Shown: positions 1-6,055, numbered from the stretch's first letter. The stretch: DNA of 7,739 bases from Fibrobacter sp. UBA1765 (GCA_002314675.1 DCGZ01000137.1:1-7739), one strand, 5' to 3'. Notes: generated by a model not told the origin, from the letters alone. Numbers and translations are program-made.

Positions 1-308
1 GTGTCGCAGACGCCCTGGTAGTAGCGGGCGCGGAGCGGAAGTTCCTTGGTATCGACCATCTGCATCTCTAAGTCAAATACGCGGCCGATGCCGTTGCCGT
101 CTTCCTTGACCATGATGTCGAAGCGGACGCACTTTTTGTTGGGATTGCTTTGCTGGAAGGCCTCGCCGACGACGCTGACTTTCTCGATGTCAATCTTCAA
201 AAGGGCCTTGAGAAACGGCTTGGCGATTTCCTCGTCGCTGAAGACTTTTACGAACATGAAGTTGTCCCTGATGGTCAACTCCTCGATGGGCTTGATTTTT
301 CTATTCAT
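1..308 (-). CDS. Rpn-family PD-(D/E)XK nuclease / putative transposase (N-terminal part)
   Basis: Reading leftwards from the ATG at 308 gives 102 codons open to the window edge, so the C-terminal part lies outside. The opening (IEELTIRDNFMFVKVFSD) and the segment VRFDIMVKEDG...VFDLEMQ followed by LPLRARYYQ are characteristic of the Rpn / PDDEXK_2 family, often annotated as recombination-promoting nuclease or putative transposase. The candidate catalytic residues are D64 and E81-x-Q83, the family variant of PD-(D/E)XK. A strong Shine-Dalgarno GGAGG (314-318 on the minus strand) lies 5 bases before the ATG and fixes the start. Characterised Rpn proteins are DNA endonucleases that stimulate RecA-independent recombination. 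Whether this copy is intact cannot be judged. It follows the restriction-modification operon on the same strand but has its own promoter. Confidence 0.82.
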   Translation of the reverse strand, partial: MNRKIKPIEELTIRDNFMFVKVFSDEEIAKPFLKALLKIDIEKVSVVGEAFQQSNPNKKCVRFDIMVKEDGNGIGRVFDLEMQMVDTKELPLRARYYQGVCD

Positions 309-319
309 ACTTTCCTCCA

Positions 320-343
320 GTCGCTACAGGCTAAAAAAGCGAC
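320..343 (-). other. Leader hairpin next to the Rpn-gene ribosome binding site
   Basis: GTCGCT (320-325) and AGCGAC (338-343) form a perfect 6-base inverted repeat with a 12-base loop, one base upstream of the GGAGG Shine-Dalgarno of the Rpn gene. It could affect translation, but it is short and has no U tract, so it is not a terminator. Purely structural observation. Confidence 0.3.
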
Positions 344-424
344 GGACTGTTTAACTCATAATACTTAACGCGGCATTGGCCGGAAACGAACAAATAAATA
401 ACTGTTCTTTTGTTCACTATTAAA

Positions 425-451
425 TTTATACAAAAGTTTGGGCGGTGTCAA
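425..451 (-). promoter_or_regulatory. Sigma70-like promoter for the Rpn-family gene
   Basis: On the minus strand TTGACA (451-446) is followed after 15 bases by TATAAA (430-425). The -35 is a perfect consensus and the -10 is near-perfect, although the 15-base spacing is short. Transcription would begin near 418, giving a leader of about 110 bases before the ATG at 308. The promoter lies in the gap after the restriction endonuclease stop codon, so the Rpn gene can be transcribed independently of the restriction-modification operon. No convincing terminator for that operon is visible between 451 and 529. Confidence 0.5.
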
Positions 452-529
452 GGCGGGATGCAAAAAAATTTCACTTTGCAAACTATAGGCGACATTTTAA
501 TTGCTGTTAAATTTATCGAAAGGTCAATT

Positions 530-1621
530 TCAATGAACTTCTTTTCCTATTTCGGTAACAATTCTAAGCAAAACATTTTTTTCGTCAGAATGGAATTTCG
601 TCATCTTGCTAATGTGTTCTTTCCATAACTCAAAAGAATCGTTTGGCGAATCACAGTTGTTTAACACTTCTATGATGTCACTTCTCCATTTATAAACATT
701 TGCGATTATTTTAGGGACCTTGACTCCAAAAATTGTTTCTTGTCCTCCTGCAGAAAACGTGTCTCTGAAAGATGGGTTGATGATGCCTTTTGCTTTTAGA
801 AGCCATTTACATGCGTTGTTGTAATCTCCCAAAATAACCTTAGGGGATTTAATAAGCATTTCAGCTTTATAATGATCTTTTTCTTTTTTGGACAATTCAC
901 TCCAAAATTGAATTTTGGAATTAATTAGATTTTCTGCAAATATTTGTTCTTCAATATCCTGTGAACTTACTTCTTGAACATCCGGACTATACCACCAAAG
1001 AGGATTGTCTTCGGTTTCATTTTCTTTTGAAGTCTTTTTGGATTCTATTAAGTACGTTTTAAACGCATCAAATGGATTTTGCATTTGACGTATATCGTCG
1101 TATGGTTTATGAATCTTGTTGAACAAGGATTCTTGTATATCCTGGTTCATGTCAAGCATATAGCGCGGACTATGAGTAACTGCTACATTAGAAACACATT
1201 CCTCAAATGGTCTATACTTGATTTGAAACGGATTCTGTTTTGCGCAGAATACTTGGATTCTGCTCACATCGGGAATTCGAGTGGATTCCATAATGCTTCC
1301 ACCCATGACTTTCCAGGATTTAGATTTTGTGCTAAGAGTCTTGACTTCAATGCCGAATGCTTGTCGTTCATTAATTCTTGCAACAATGTCTGGAAATTTG
1401 TGACCGCTTATATATTGAATTTTCCATGGTAAATTCAAATCTTTAGCTGATTCTTCGACTGCTTTGCTTACATCGATTTCAAAGGATTTCCAAAAATCAC
1501 CTTTGAGTTTTCCACGATTTGCCGATTGCAACTTTGTTTTTGTACAATCCAAAAGTTTTTGAAAATCAGCTATGGTCTGATTTTCGCGATGATTGAGATT
1601 TTGTCCGACGGATATAGACAT
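530..1621 (-). CDS. Type II restriction endonuclease, PD-(D/E)XK fold
   Basis: A 363-residue protein directly downstream of the C5 methyltransferase on the same strand. The probable catalytic motif is PD at 77-78 (GHKFPDIVARI) followed by E92-V-K94 (FGIEVKTL), i.e. D78-x13-ExK, the nuclease core of many type II restriction enzymes. The following segment (KSWKVMGGSIMESTRI, VAVTHSPRYMLDM) resembles unnamed restriction enzymes encoded beside Dcm-type methyltransferases; this is from memory, and the target sequence cannot be assigned. The ATG is preceded by GGAG (1632-1629) with a 7-base spacer, located inside the end of the methyltransferase gene, and only two bases separate the genes, so translation is probably coupled. 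The gene is markedly AT-rich (one sampled 60-base line is 28% G+C). It would cut unmodified invading DNA. Confidence 0.87.
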   Translation of the reverse strand: MSISVGQNLNHRENQTIADFQKLLDCTKTKLQSANRGKLKGDFWKSFEIDVSKAVEESAKDLNLPWKIQYISGHKFPDIVARINERQAFGIEVKTLSTKSKSWKVMGGSIMESTRIPDVSRIQVFCAKQNPFQIKYRPFEECVSNVAVTHSPRYMLDMNQDIQESLFNKIHKPYDDIRQMQNPFDAFKTYLIESKKTSKENETEDNPLWWYSPDVQEVSSQDIEEQIFAENLINSKIQFWSELSKKEKDHYKAEMLIKSPKVILGDYNNACKWLLKAKGIINPSFRDTFSAGGQETIFGVKVPKIIANVYKWRSDIIEVLNNCDSPNDSFELWKEHISKMTKFHSDEKNVLLRIVTEIGKEVH

Positions 1622-1623
1622 GA

Positions 1624-2850
1624 CTAAACTCCGAAAAGATCATCCCAAATGGATTCTAGTCTTTTGCCGATTGCGTAGCCAAGTAATGGCGGCACCGCAT
1701 TTCCAATAACTTTGTATGCTTCGGATGAACTGACCTTGCTTACTCCATCGTTGAATATGAATTCATACTCGTCAGGGAATGTTTGAATTCTAGCACACTC
1801 TCTTACGCTAAGTCGCCTTTCGTGAAGGCCTTTTGCGAGTTCTTCACTATGGGTTCCTCCGTGTTCTGCGTTTAAACGGCGAAACTCAATATTTCCATGG
1901 TGCTCGCTTCGGATTGTTGGCCCGATATCGTTTAAATCAATTTCTGCACTGCCTTGCATTTTCCCATAATACTTGGCTTTAGAAAACATTTGCTGAGCTT
2001 TATCGCTTGATGCATCGGGTTCCTTGAGGCCTACAAAAGCATCCTTGCATGTGACAATTTTTTGTAATCCATCGCCATGTGTTTTTAGTGGGTATGGGTA
2101 GAATTTTGAATGCGCTCCGTTGGATTCTAAATCTGCGAGAACTTTCGGGTCTGCGTACTTACGTGAAATTCCAATGAATACAACACGCTCTCGACTTTGA
2201 GGAACTCCGTATTCCCAAGCCTTTAAAACTTGTGCATCAACGACACAATAGCCTTCATCGATATTTCTAAAGTCTGCTTCAATTATTTTCTTGGCATCAC
2301 CAAGAGATACCAAGCCCTTCACATTTTCCGCTATGAAAATTTTAGGTTTGACAATTTCAATAACCTGTTTCATCCAGAGATAAAGAGTGCCACGAGATTC
2401 ATTGTCGGCGTGTTCCTCTTTTTTGCCGTTGTGACTTTTTTGCGAATCAAAGCCAAGACGTTTTCCTGCAACGGAAAAATCCTGACAGGGAAATCCTCCG
2501 GTAACAACATCGATATTGGACGGAAAAGAAAAGGTCCCTTCGTTTGATTTTTTTACAAGATCAACGATGGATTCCAGATGATAAATTCCATCGACTTTTT
2601 TTCTGGAACCAAAAAAGTGGTTCCAGGACTTTTGTGCACAAGGTAAAATGTCGTTTGTGAATACGGTTTCAAAGCGGCTGTCGGATAGTTTGATGAAATT
2701 CTTGTCTATGCGCTCTTTTATCCAGTCTGGATGCAATTTTTCATTGACAGATTTGCCTAAAACTGAAAAGCCGCCTTCAAGACCTAAGTCTAGACCGCCA
2801 CAACCGGAAAACAATGAAAGGACCCGAAGGTTTTTCTTTCTGGACGCCAT
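1624..2850 (-). CDS. DNA (cytosine-5-)-methyltransferase of a type II restriction-modification system
   Basis: A 408-residue C5-cytosine methyltransferase using S-adenosylmethionine, with all main motifs in order (numbered from the ATG): FSGCGG at 14-19 (motif I, cofactor), GFPCQDFS with catalytic Cys122 (motif IV), ENV at 175-177 (VI), QSRER at 218-222 (VIII), RLSVRECARIQTFPD at 346-360 (IX) and GNAVPP at 383-388 (X). The target-recognition region lies between motifs VIII and IX and includes GPTIRSEHHGNIEFRR. I chose the ATG at 2850 because GAGG (2858-2855) lies 4 bases upstream; a TTG at 2868 in the same frame would add six residues but has no Shine-Dalgarno. It is the first gene of the pair with the endonuclease, so host DNA can be modified before cutting. 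The N-terminus is too short to hold the helix-turn-helix extension by which some C5 methyltransferases self-regulate. Confidence 0.96.
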   Translation of the reverse strand: MASRKKNLRVLSLFSGCGGLDLGLEGGFSVLGKSVNEKLHPDWIKERIDKNFIKLSDSRFETVFTNDILPCAQKSWNHFFGSRKKVDGIYHLESIVDLVKKSNEGTFSFPSNIDVVTGGFPCQDFSVAGKRLGFDSQKSHNGKKEEHADNESRGTLYLWMKQVIEIVKPKIFIAENVKGLVSLGDAKKIIEADFRNIDEGYCVVDAQVLKAWEYGVPQSRERVVFIGISRKYADPKVLADLESNGAHSKFYPYPLKTHGDGLQKIVTCKDAFVGLKEPDASSDKAQQMFSKAKYYGKMQGSAEIDLNDIGPTIRSEHHGNIEFRRLNAEHGGTHSEELAKGLHERRLSVRECARIQTFPDEYEFIFNDGVSKVSSSEAYKVIGNAVPPLLGYAIGKRLESIWDDLFGV

Positions 2851-2860
2851 ATCGCCTCGG

Positions 2861-2940
2861 TGTTCCAATGGAACAGGTGAAAGTTTCTGTTTTCACTTCT
2901 GTTCTGGGTACACCTGTGGCGTGCCAGCTTAAAGTAAGCT
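2861..2940. promoter_or_regulatory. Dyad-rich leader / candidate operator region of the restriction-modification operon
   Basis: Four inverted repeats are packed upstream of the methyltransferase: TGTTCC-3-GGAACA (2861-2875), GTGAAA-8-TTTCAC (2877-2896), CAGGTG-31-CACCTG (2874-2916) and AGCTT-5-AAGCT (2926-2940). A weak candidate promoter on the minus strand is TTGGAT (2963-2958), a 16-base gap, then TACTTT. Such dyads may be operators or mRNA hairpins controlling methyltransferase expression. No controller (C) protein gene is present in the window. The promoter assignment is tentative. Confidence 0.33.
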
Positions 2941-2941
2941 C

Positions 2942-2968
2942 AAAAAGAACTCATCCAATTGGATGAGT
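2942..2968 (-). terminator. 20-base perfect palindrome with downstream U tract
   Basis: ACTCATCCAATTGGATGAGT (2949-2968) is a perfect palindrome that can fold as an 8-base stem with an AATT loop. On the minus strand it is followed at once by TCTTTTT (2948-2942), as in an intrinsic terminator. It would end a transcript arriving from the right, such as the candidate RNA units at 2979-3300, before the restriction-modification promoter. Alternatively, being a symmetric DNA site overlapping the weak -35 of the methyltransferase gene, it could be an operator. The sequence alone does not decide between these. Confidence 0.42.
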
Positions 2969-2978
2969 CCCCCTTGAT

Positions 2979-3032
2979 CCTATTCTTGGTGTGTTAAAAG
3001 TTGGTCGTTTTCAAGGACACAAGAACGGGAGC
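2979..3032. repeat. Tandem unit A core (direct repeat, copy 1)
   Basis: A core running from TATTCTTGGTGTG through GTTAAAAGTTGGTCG and AAGGACACAAGAAC to GAGC recurs 200 bases to the right (3178-3232) with a handful of substitutions and small indels. It lies about 10 bases to the right of the palindromic hairpin 2949-2968. No protein reading explains the conservation. Confidence 0.8.
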
Positions 3033-3100
3033 AAAAACATTTGTTCTGCCCTCGTTCAACCGTTTTGTCCATAGAAAAAGCGTGAACCGTAAGGCCTGTC

Positions 3101-3120
3101 TGTCCTTAGGCAACGACCAA
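3101..3120. repeat. Inverted third copy of the core motif
   Basis: TGTCCTT (3101-3107) and AACGACCAA (3112-3120) are the exact reverse complements of AAGGACA and TTGGTCGTT in both direct copies (3001-3019 and 3200-3218). This segment can therefore form a 16-base-pair stem, with a small internal loop, with either neighbour but not both at once. Confidence 0.75.
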
Positions 3121-3148
3121 GAAGCCCACACACTGACAAGCACAAACG

Positions 3149-3171
3149 ATTCACGCCGATACGACGTGAAT
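3149..3171. repeat. Hairpin of tandem unit B
   Basis: ATTCACG and CGTGAAT form a perfect 7-base stem closing a 9-base loop that itself contains CG...CG complementarity. It occupies the same place relative to the core of unit B as the palindrome 2949-2968 does in unit A, exactly 200 bases away. On the minus strand it is followed by CGTTTG, a much poorer U tract than that of unit A. Confidence 0.65.
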
Positions 3172-3177
3172 TATCTG

Positions 3178-3232
3178 CCTTATTCCGAGTGCGTTAAAGT
3201 TGGTCGTTTTTAAGGACACAAGAACAAGAGCA
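3178..3232. repeat. Tandem unit B core (direct repeat, copy 2)
   Basis: The second copy of the core found at 2979-3032 runs from TATTCCGAGTGCG through GTTAAAGTTGGTCG and AAGGACACAAGAAC to GAGC. Similarity continues more weakly to a shared CGTTCAACC about 58 bases from the core GTTAAA in both copies (3053-3061 and 3250-3258). In this copy GTTCAAC (3251-3257) pairs perfectly with GTTGAAC (3272-3278). Confidence 0.8.
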
Positions 3233-3305
3233 TAACTCTAATACCAGGTCGTTCAACCTCGCTTTCGCAAAGTTGAACTATGTCATTCTCTAATATACAA
3301 AAAGT

Positions 3306-3538
3306 TTGATGACTGCGTTAGGGATGGAAGTGGCGAAGCCATTCGGACTCGCGCGGCGCTTGATTTGTGCAGTTGCTTGGAGCGCGAGGCTGAACGGACA
3401 CGGCAGGGGCGCTTCGGCCCTTCGACATGCTCAGGGACCTTGGCGAAGCGACCTTGCCGTGATAACGCGACAGCCCGACCCCGGCGGCGGTTCTGTTGTG
3501 CGTGTCCCGGGAGCCGGGGGAACGCCCGAAAGATTTGA
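3306..3538. repeat. GC-rich structured intergenic block downstream of copA, probably a dispersed repeat
   Basis: About 230 bases that are much richer in G+C than the flanks, lying right after the copA stop codon. It contains a nested hairpin: ACGGCA (3400-3405) with TGCCGT (3455-3460), CGCTTCG (3410-3416) with CGAAGCG (3444-3450), and at the tip CCCT...AGGG (3418-3436). A second dyad is CCCCGGC (3479-3485) with GCCGGGG (3513-3519). The tip, CCCTTCGACATGCTCAGGG, is of a kind I recall as a widely dispersed intergenic palindrome in many bacteria; a genome-wide count would be needed to confirm that here. Open frames across it give low-complexity, unconvincing peptides. There is no U tract, so it is not a standard terminator, though it may protect the 3' end of copA mRNA. 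Confidence 0.5.
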
Positions 3539-3540
3539 AA

Positions 3541-3741
3541 TTACTTGAATTCGTAGCCGGCCTTTGTTACGGCCTGCTTGATGGCTTCATCGTCTGCGTT
3601 ATCTGCAAAGGTCACTTCGACCGTGTTTGTCTTGTGGCTTGGTTTTGCTTCTGCAACGCCCGGGAGGGCTTCAAGGGCTTTTTTGACCGTTGCTTCGCAG
3701 TGTGGGCACATCATGCCTTCTACATTGTATGTCTTTGTCAT
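3541..3741 (-). CDS. copZ: Possible separate CopZ-like copper chaperone from an internal start within copA
   Basis: The last 66 codons of copA form a complete heavy-metal-associated domain (MTKTYNVEGMMCPHC..., Cu(I)-binding CPHC near its N-terminus), the size and layout of a free CopZ chaperone that hands Cu(I) to CopA. Its ATG (3741-3739) is preceded by AGGA (3752-3749) with a 7-base spacer, an ideal Shine-Dalgarno in the middle of an otherwise A-rich linker. So a free chaperone could be made in addition to the fused domain. Seen: the domain, ATG and Shine-Dalgarno. Inferred: that ribosomes use them. E. coli also makes a free chaperone from copA, but from the N-terminal domain and by programmed frameshifting. 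Confidence 0.45.
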   Translation of the reverse strand: MTKTYNVEGMMCPHCEATVKKALEALPGVAEAKPSHKTNTVEVTFADNADDEAIKQAVTKAGYEFK

Positions 3742-6054
3742 ATTGGTTTCCTGTTTTAGGTTTGTCGTTATTTTGTTTTTGATTTTTTTGTCTCGTTTTG
3801 GATTGTTGACGTTTACGAGGTTAAGCCGCAGGGCGTTAGAAACTACGCAAAAGCTTGAAAGGCTCATGGCGAGCGCTGCAAAGGTTGCGCTTAGGTTCCA
3901 GCCGAATAGTTTGTAGTAGCAGCCAGCTGCAAGTGGAATGCCGATGACATTGTAGATGAATGCCCAGAACAGGTTTTGGTGTATGTTTTTAATGGTCGCC
4001 CTGCTCAGGCGAATTGCTGCCGGGACGCTTTTTAGATTGTTCTTTATGAGAACTACGTCGGCTGCGTCTATTGCGATGCTAGCGCCAGCGCCGATTGCCA
4101 TGCCGACGTTTGCGCGTGTGAGTGCAGTTGCATCGTTTATGCCGTCGCCGACCATGGTGACAATGCCTTGTTCCATGAGCTGCCTTATAGCGCTGTCTTT
4201 GCCACTTGGCAAAACTCCGGCAACTACGTGTTCAATGCCGGCCTGTTTTGCGATTGCGTTTGCCGTTTGCGGGTTGTCGCCCGTGAGCATTACAACCTGG
4301 ATTCCCATATTTGTAAGTTCTGTAACGGCCTCTGTGCTATCGTCTTTTAATGTATCGGCGACCGCAATGATTCCGATGAATTCGCTTGCCTTTGCAAATA
4401 GCAGGGGAGTTTTACCGTTGCTTGCAAGCTCTTCTGCCTTTGCCATGAATTCTGCAGGAACCTTGGCTTGGCGCTTTATGAACTGGAGGCTCCCGGCCAA
4501 AACCTCTGTGGATCCATGTTCAAAAGCTAGAGTGGCTTTTAGGCCGTTGCCCGGCAGCGCCTCGAAATTTTCAATGCTGTAATTTTGGCTTGTAGAAATT
4601 TCGTAGTTGTTTATTGCTTTTGCAAGCGGGTGCTCGCTTTTGCTTTCAATTGATTTTGCTATTGCCAAAAGTTCTTCGGAAGTTATGGAACTTATGGGAA
4701 CAATATCGGTTACGCAGGGCTCGCCCTTTGTGACTGTTCCTGTTTTGTCTAGAACGACAATCTGTGTTTTGCCGGTACTTTCTAGTGCCGTTGATGTTTT
4801 AAACAGTATTCCATTTTTTGCGCCTATGCCGTTACCGACCATGATGGCAACGGGAGTAGCTAAGCCAAGTGCGCACGGGCAGCTGATGACAAGAACGGCG
4901 ATTGACCTTGCAAGCGAAAAGCCGATTTCTGCACCGACAAAAAACCATATAAAAAATGTTACTACCGAAATGCAAATGACTGTAGGTACGAATATGCCTG
5001 CGACCTTGTCTGCAATTTTTGAAATAGGGGCCTTTGTTGCGGAAGCATCTGTCACAAGCTGAATGATTTGCGAAAGCGTCGTGTCTTCGCCAACGCGGGT
5101 GGCTCTGCATTTTAGGAATCCAGACTGGTTGAGTGTGGCCGATGCTACATTGCTACCGGCGCATTTGTCGATAGGCATGCTTTCGCCTGTGAGGGCAGAT
5201 TCATTGACTGCCGAACTGCCTTCTAGAACGATGCCATCGGCAGGGATGCTTTCGCCTGGTTTTACAATGAAGATTGTTCCAATTTTTACCTGTTCTATGG
5301 GGACCGTTTTTTCTTCATTGCCGTCTAGGATTGTTGCTTGCTTTGGGGCAAGTTTTAGTAAGGCTTTTAAGGCATTCGTTGTTTTGCCCTTAGAAATTGC
5401 CTCAAGCATTTTTCCGACAGTGATTAATGTAACGATTGTAGCAGCGCCTTCAAAGTAAAAGTTGTCCATCAAGGTTTCGGCACCTTTAATGCCGTCTATT
5501 ACCTGGGCGCGAGTCATTGCAAAAAGAATACAGATGCTGTAAATGTACGAAGCGCCAGAACCAAGCGCTACAAGCGAATCCATGTTCGGTGCACGATGCA
5601 GGATTCCCTTGAAACCGTTTATAAAGAACTTTTGGTTAATTACAAGTACGATTCCTGCAAGGATCATTTGCACAAGCGCCATTGCGACATGGTTGTCGTT
5701 GAACCACGTTGGTAGAGGGAAGCCAAACATCATATGCCCCATGCTAAAGTAAAGCAACGGGAGCAAAAAAGCTAGGGATGCAAGCAAGCGCTGCCTTAAA
5801 ATGGCGATTTCGTTTTTTTCTGTAACTTTTTCGGGATTTGCTTTGGTGTTATGTGCGTTTGCTTCGCTTGCACCATAGCCCGCGCTTTCTATAGCCTTGA
5901 TGATGTCGTCCGTGCTTGCGTTGCCCTCAACATTCATGGAATTTGTAAGAAGGCTTACGGAGCAGTTGCGTACGCCCTGCACGGCGTTTACCGCCTTTTC
6001 TACGCGTGCGACACAGGCGGCGCAGCTCATTCCTGTTACATTAAACTTTTGCAT
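3541..6054 (-). CDS. copA: P1B-1 copper-translocating ATPase CopA with fused C-terminal CopZ-like domain
   Basis: An 837-residue inner-membrane pump exporting Cu(I) at the cost of ATP. Visible in order: an N-terminal heavy-metal domain with CAAC at 11-14, eight predicted membrane helices (about 88-214 for the first four), the actuator motif TGES at 289-292, the membrane metal site CPC at 392-394, phosphorylation motif DKTGT with Asp436, HP at 475-476, TGDN at 591-594 and GDGIND at 636-641. The last helices carry YN (701-702) and MSLSS (730-734), the Cu(I) signature. A normal CopA would end near residue 750. Here a Lys/Asn-rich linker (751-771) leads into a complete second heavy-metal domain with CPHC at 783-786. 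The ATG lies one base after the csoR stop codon, so the two are co-transcribed under CsoR. GDGIND is followed by ATAL where APAL is more usual, a variant I believe occurs in other anaerobes. Confidence 0.96.
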   Translation of the reverse strand: MQKFNVTGMSCAACVARVEKAVNAVQGVRNCSVSLLTNSMNVEGNASTDDIIKAIESAGYGASEANAHNTKANPEKVTEKNEIAILRQRLLASLAFLLPLLYFSMGHMMFGFPLPTWFNDNHVAMALVQMILAGIVLVINQKFFINGFKGILHRAPNMDSLVALGSGASYIYSICILFAMTRAQVIDGIKGAETLMDNFYFEGAATIVTLITVGKMLEAISKGKTTNALKALLKLAPKQATILDGNEEKTVPIEQVKIGTIFIVKPGESIPADGIVLEGSSAVNESALTGESMPIDKCAGSNVASATLNQSGFLKCRATRVGEDTTLSQIIQLVTDASATKAPISKIADKVAGIFVPTVICISVVTFFIWFFVGAEIGFSLARSIAVLVISCPCALGLATPVAIMVGNGIGAKNGILFKTSTALESTGKTQIVVLDKTGTVTKGEPCVTDIVPISSITSEELLAIAKSIESKSEHPLAKAINNYEISTSQNYSIENFEALPGNGLKATLAFEHGSTEVLAGSLQFIKRQAKVPAEFMAKAEELASNGKTPLLFAKASEFIGIIAVADTLKDDSTEAVTELTNMGIQVVMLTGDNPQTANAIAKQAGIEHVVAGVLPSGKDSAIRQLMEQGIVTMVGDGINDATALTRANVGMAIGAGASIAIDAADVVLIKNNLKSVPAAIRLSRATIKNIHQNLFWAFIYNVIGIPLAAGCYYKLFGWNLSATFAALAMSLSSFCVVSNALRLNLVNVNNPKRDKKIKNKITTNLKQETNMTKTYNVEGMMCPHCEATVKKALEALPGVAEAKPSHKTNTVEVTFADNADDEAIKQAVTKAGYEFK
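3783..3789 (-). other. A7 homopolymer in the CopA-CopZ linker
   Basis: Seven consecutive A (minus strand) in the codons GAC AAA AAA ATC. Losing one A, or a +1 ribosomal shift, brings TAA at 3770-3768 into frame, ending CopA after a few residues and leaving the CopZ-like domain as a separate gene 26 bases further on. It is a hot spot for sequencing error, phase variation or slippage. Confidence 0.6.
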
Positions 6055-6055
6055 A

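Larger units (their letters stand above)
2942..3300 (-). ncRNA. Candidate tandem structured RNAs (two ~200-base units)
   Basis: Hypothesis from structure only. Two units with a 200-base period share, read on the minus strand, a hairpin built from GTTCA(AC)/(GT)TGAAC, a variable segment, the conserved core (TTCTTGTGTCCTT, then AACGACCAAC) and a closing hairpin. The closing hairpins occupy the same position but differ in sequence (2949-2968 and 3149-3171), so the structure, not the sequence, is kept. The left unit ends with a U tract. A TATATT box (minus strand, near 3295-3290) precedes the right unit, without a clear -35. I recognise no known RNA family. A DNA-level explanation (a duplicated mobile fragment) remains possible. 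Confidence 0.3.

Noticed and set aside
46..368. Two plus-strand open frames over the left edge
   Set aside because: They are antisense shadows of the Rpn-family gene, whose minus-strand product has clear family motifs and a strong Shine-Dalgarno.
459..480. Terminator for the restriction endonuclease from TGCAAA...TTTGCA
   Set aside because: The stem is only 6 base pairs of mostly A/T, with no U tract following on the minus strand.
3001..3213. Small plus-strand reading frame across the tandem units
   Set aside because: It starts with TTG without a Shine-Dalgarno, shows no domain, and the second repeat copy is read in a different context. The conservation follows base pairing rather than codons.
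2979..3232. CRISPR array or tracrRNA-like locus, because of two direct repeats with an inverted partial copy
   Set aside because: There are only two direct copies 200 bases apart, no regular short spacers and no cas gene. The resemblance of AATAAGGC and TTAGAG...CTCT to tracrRNA parts is too short to count.
2993..3258. Integron attC or tRNA-like site, from GTT-type cores and GTTCAA loops
   Set aside because: The cores do not fit GTTRRRY with a matching RYYYAAC partner, there is no integrase, and no cloverleaf or acceptor stem can be built.
3306..3548. Plus-strand reading frame through the GC-rich block
   Set aside because: The composition is driven by hairpins, the peptide is low in complexity, and it overlaps the end of copA on the other strand.
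3956..5458. Long plus-strand open frames opposite copA
   Set aside because: They are antisense shadows of a fully supported P-type ATPase; the hydrophobic peptides reflect the codons of the opposite strand.
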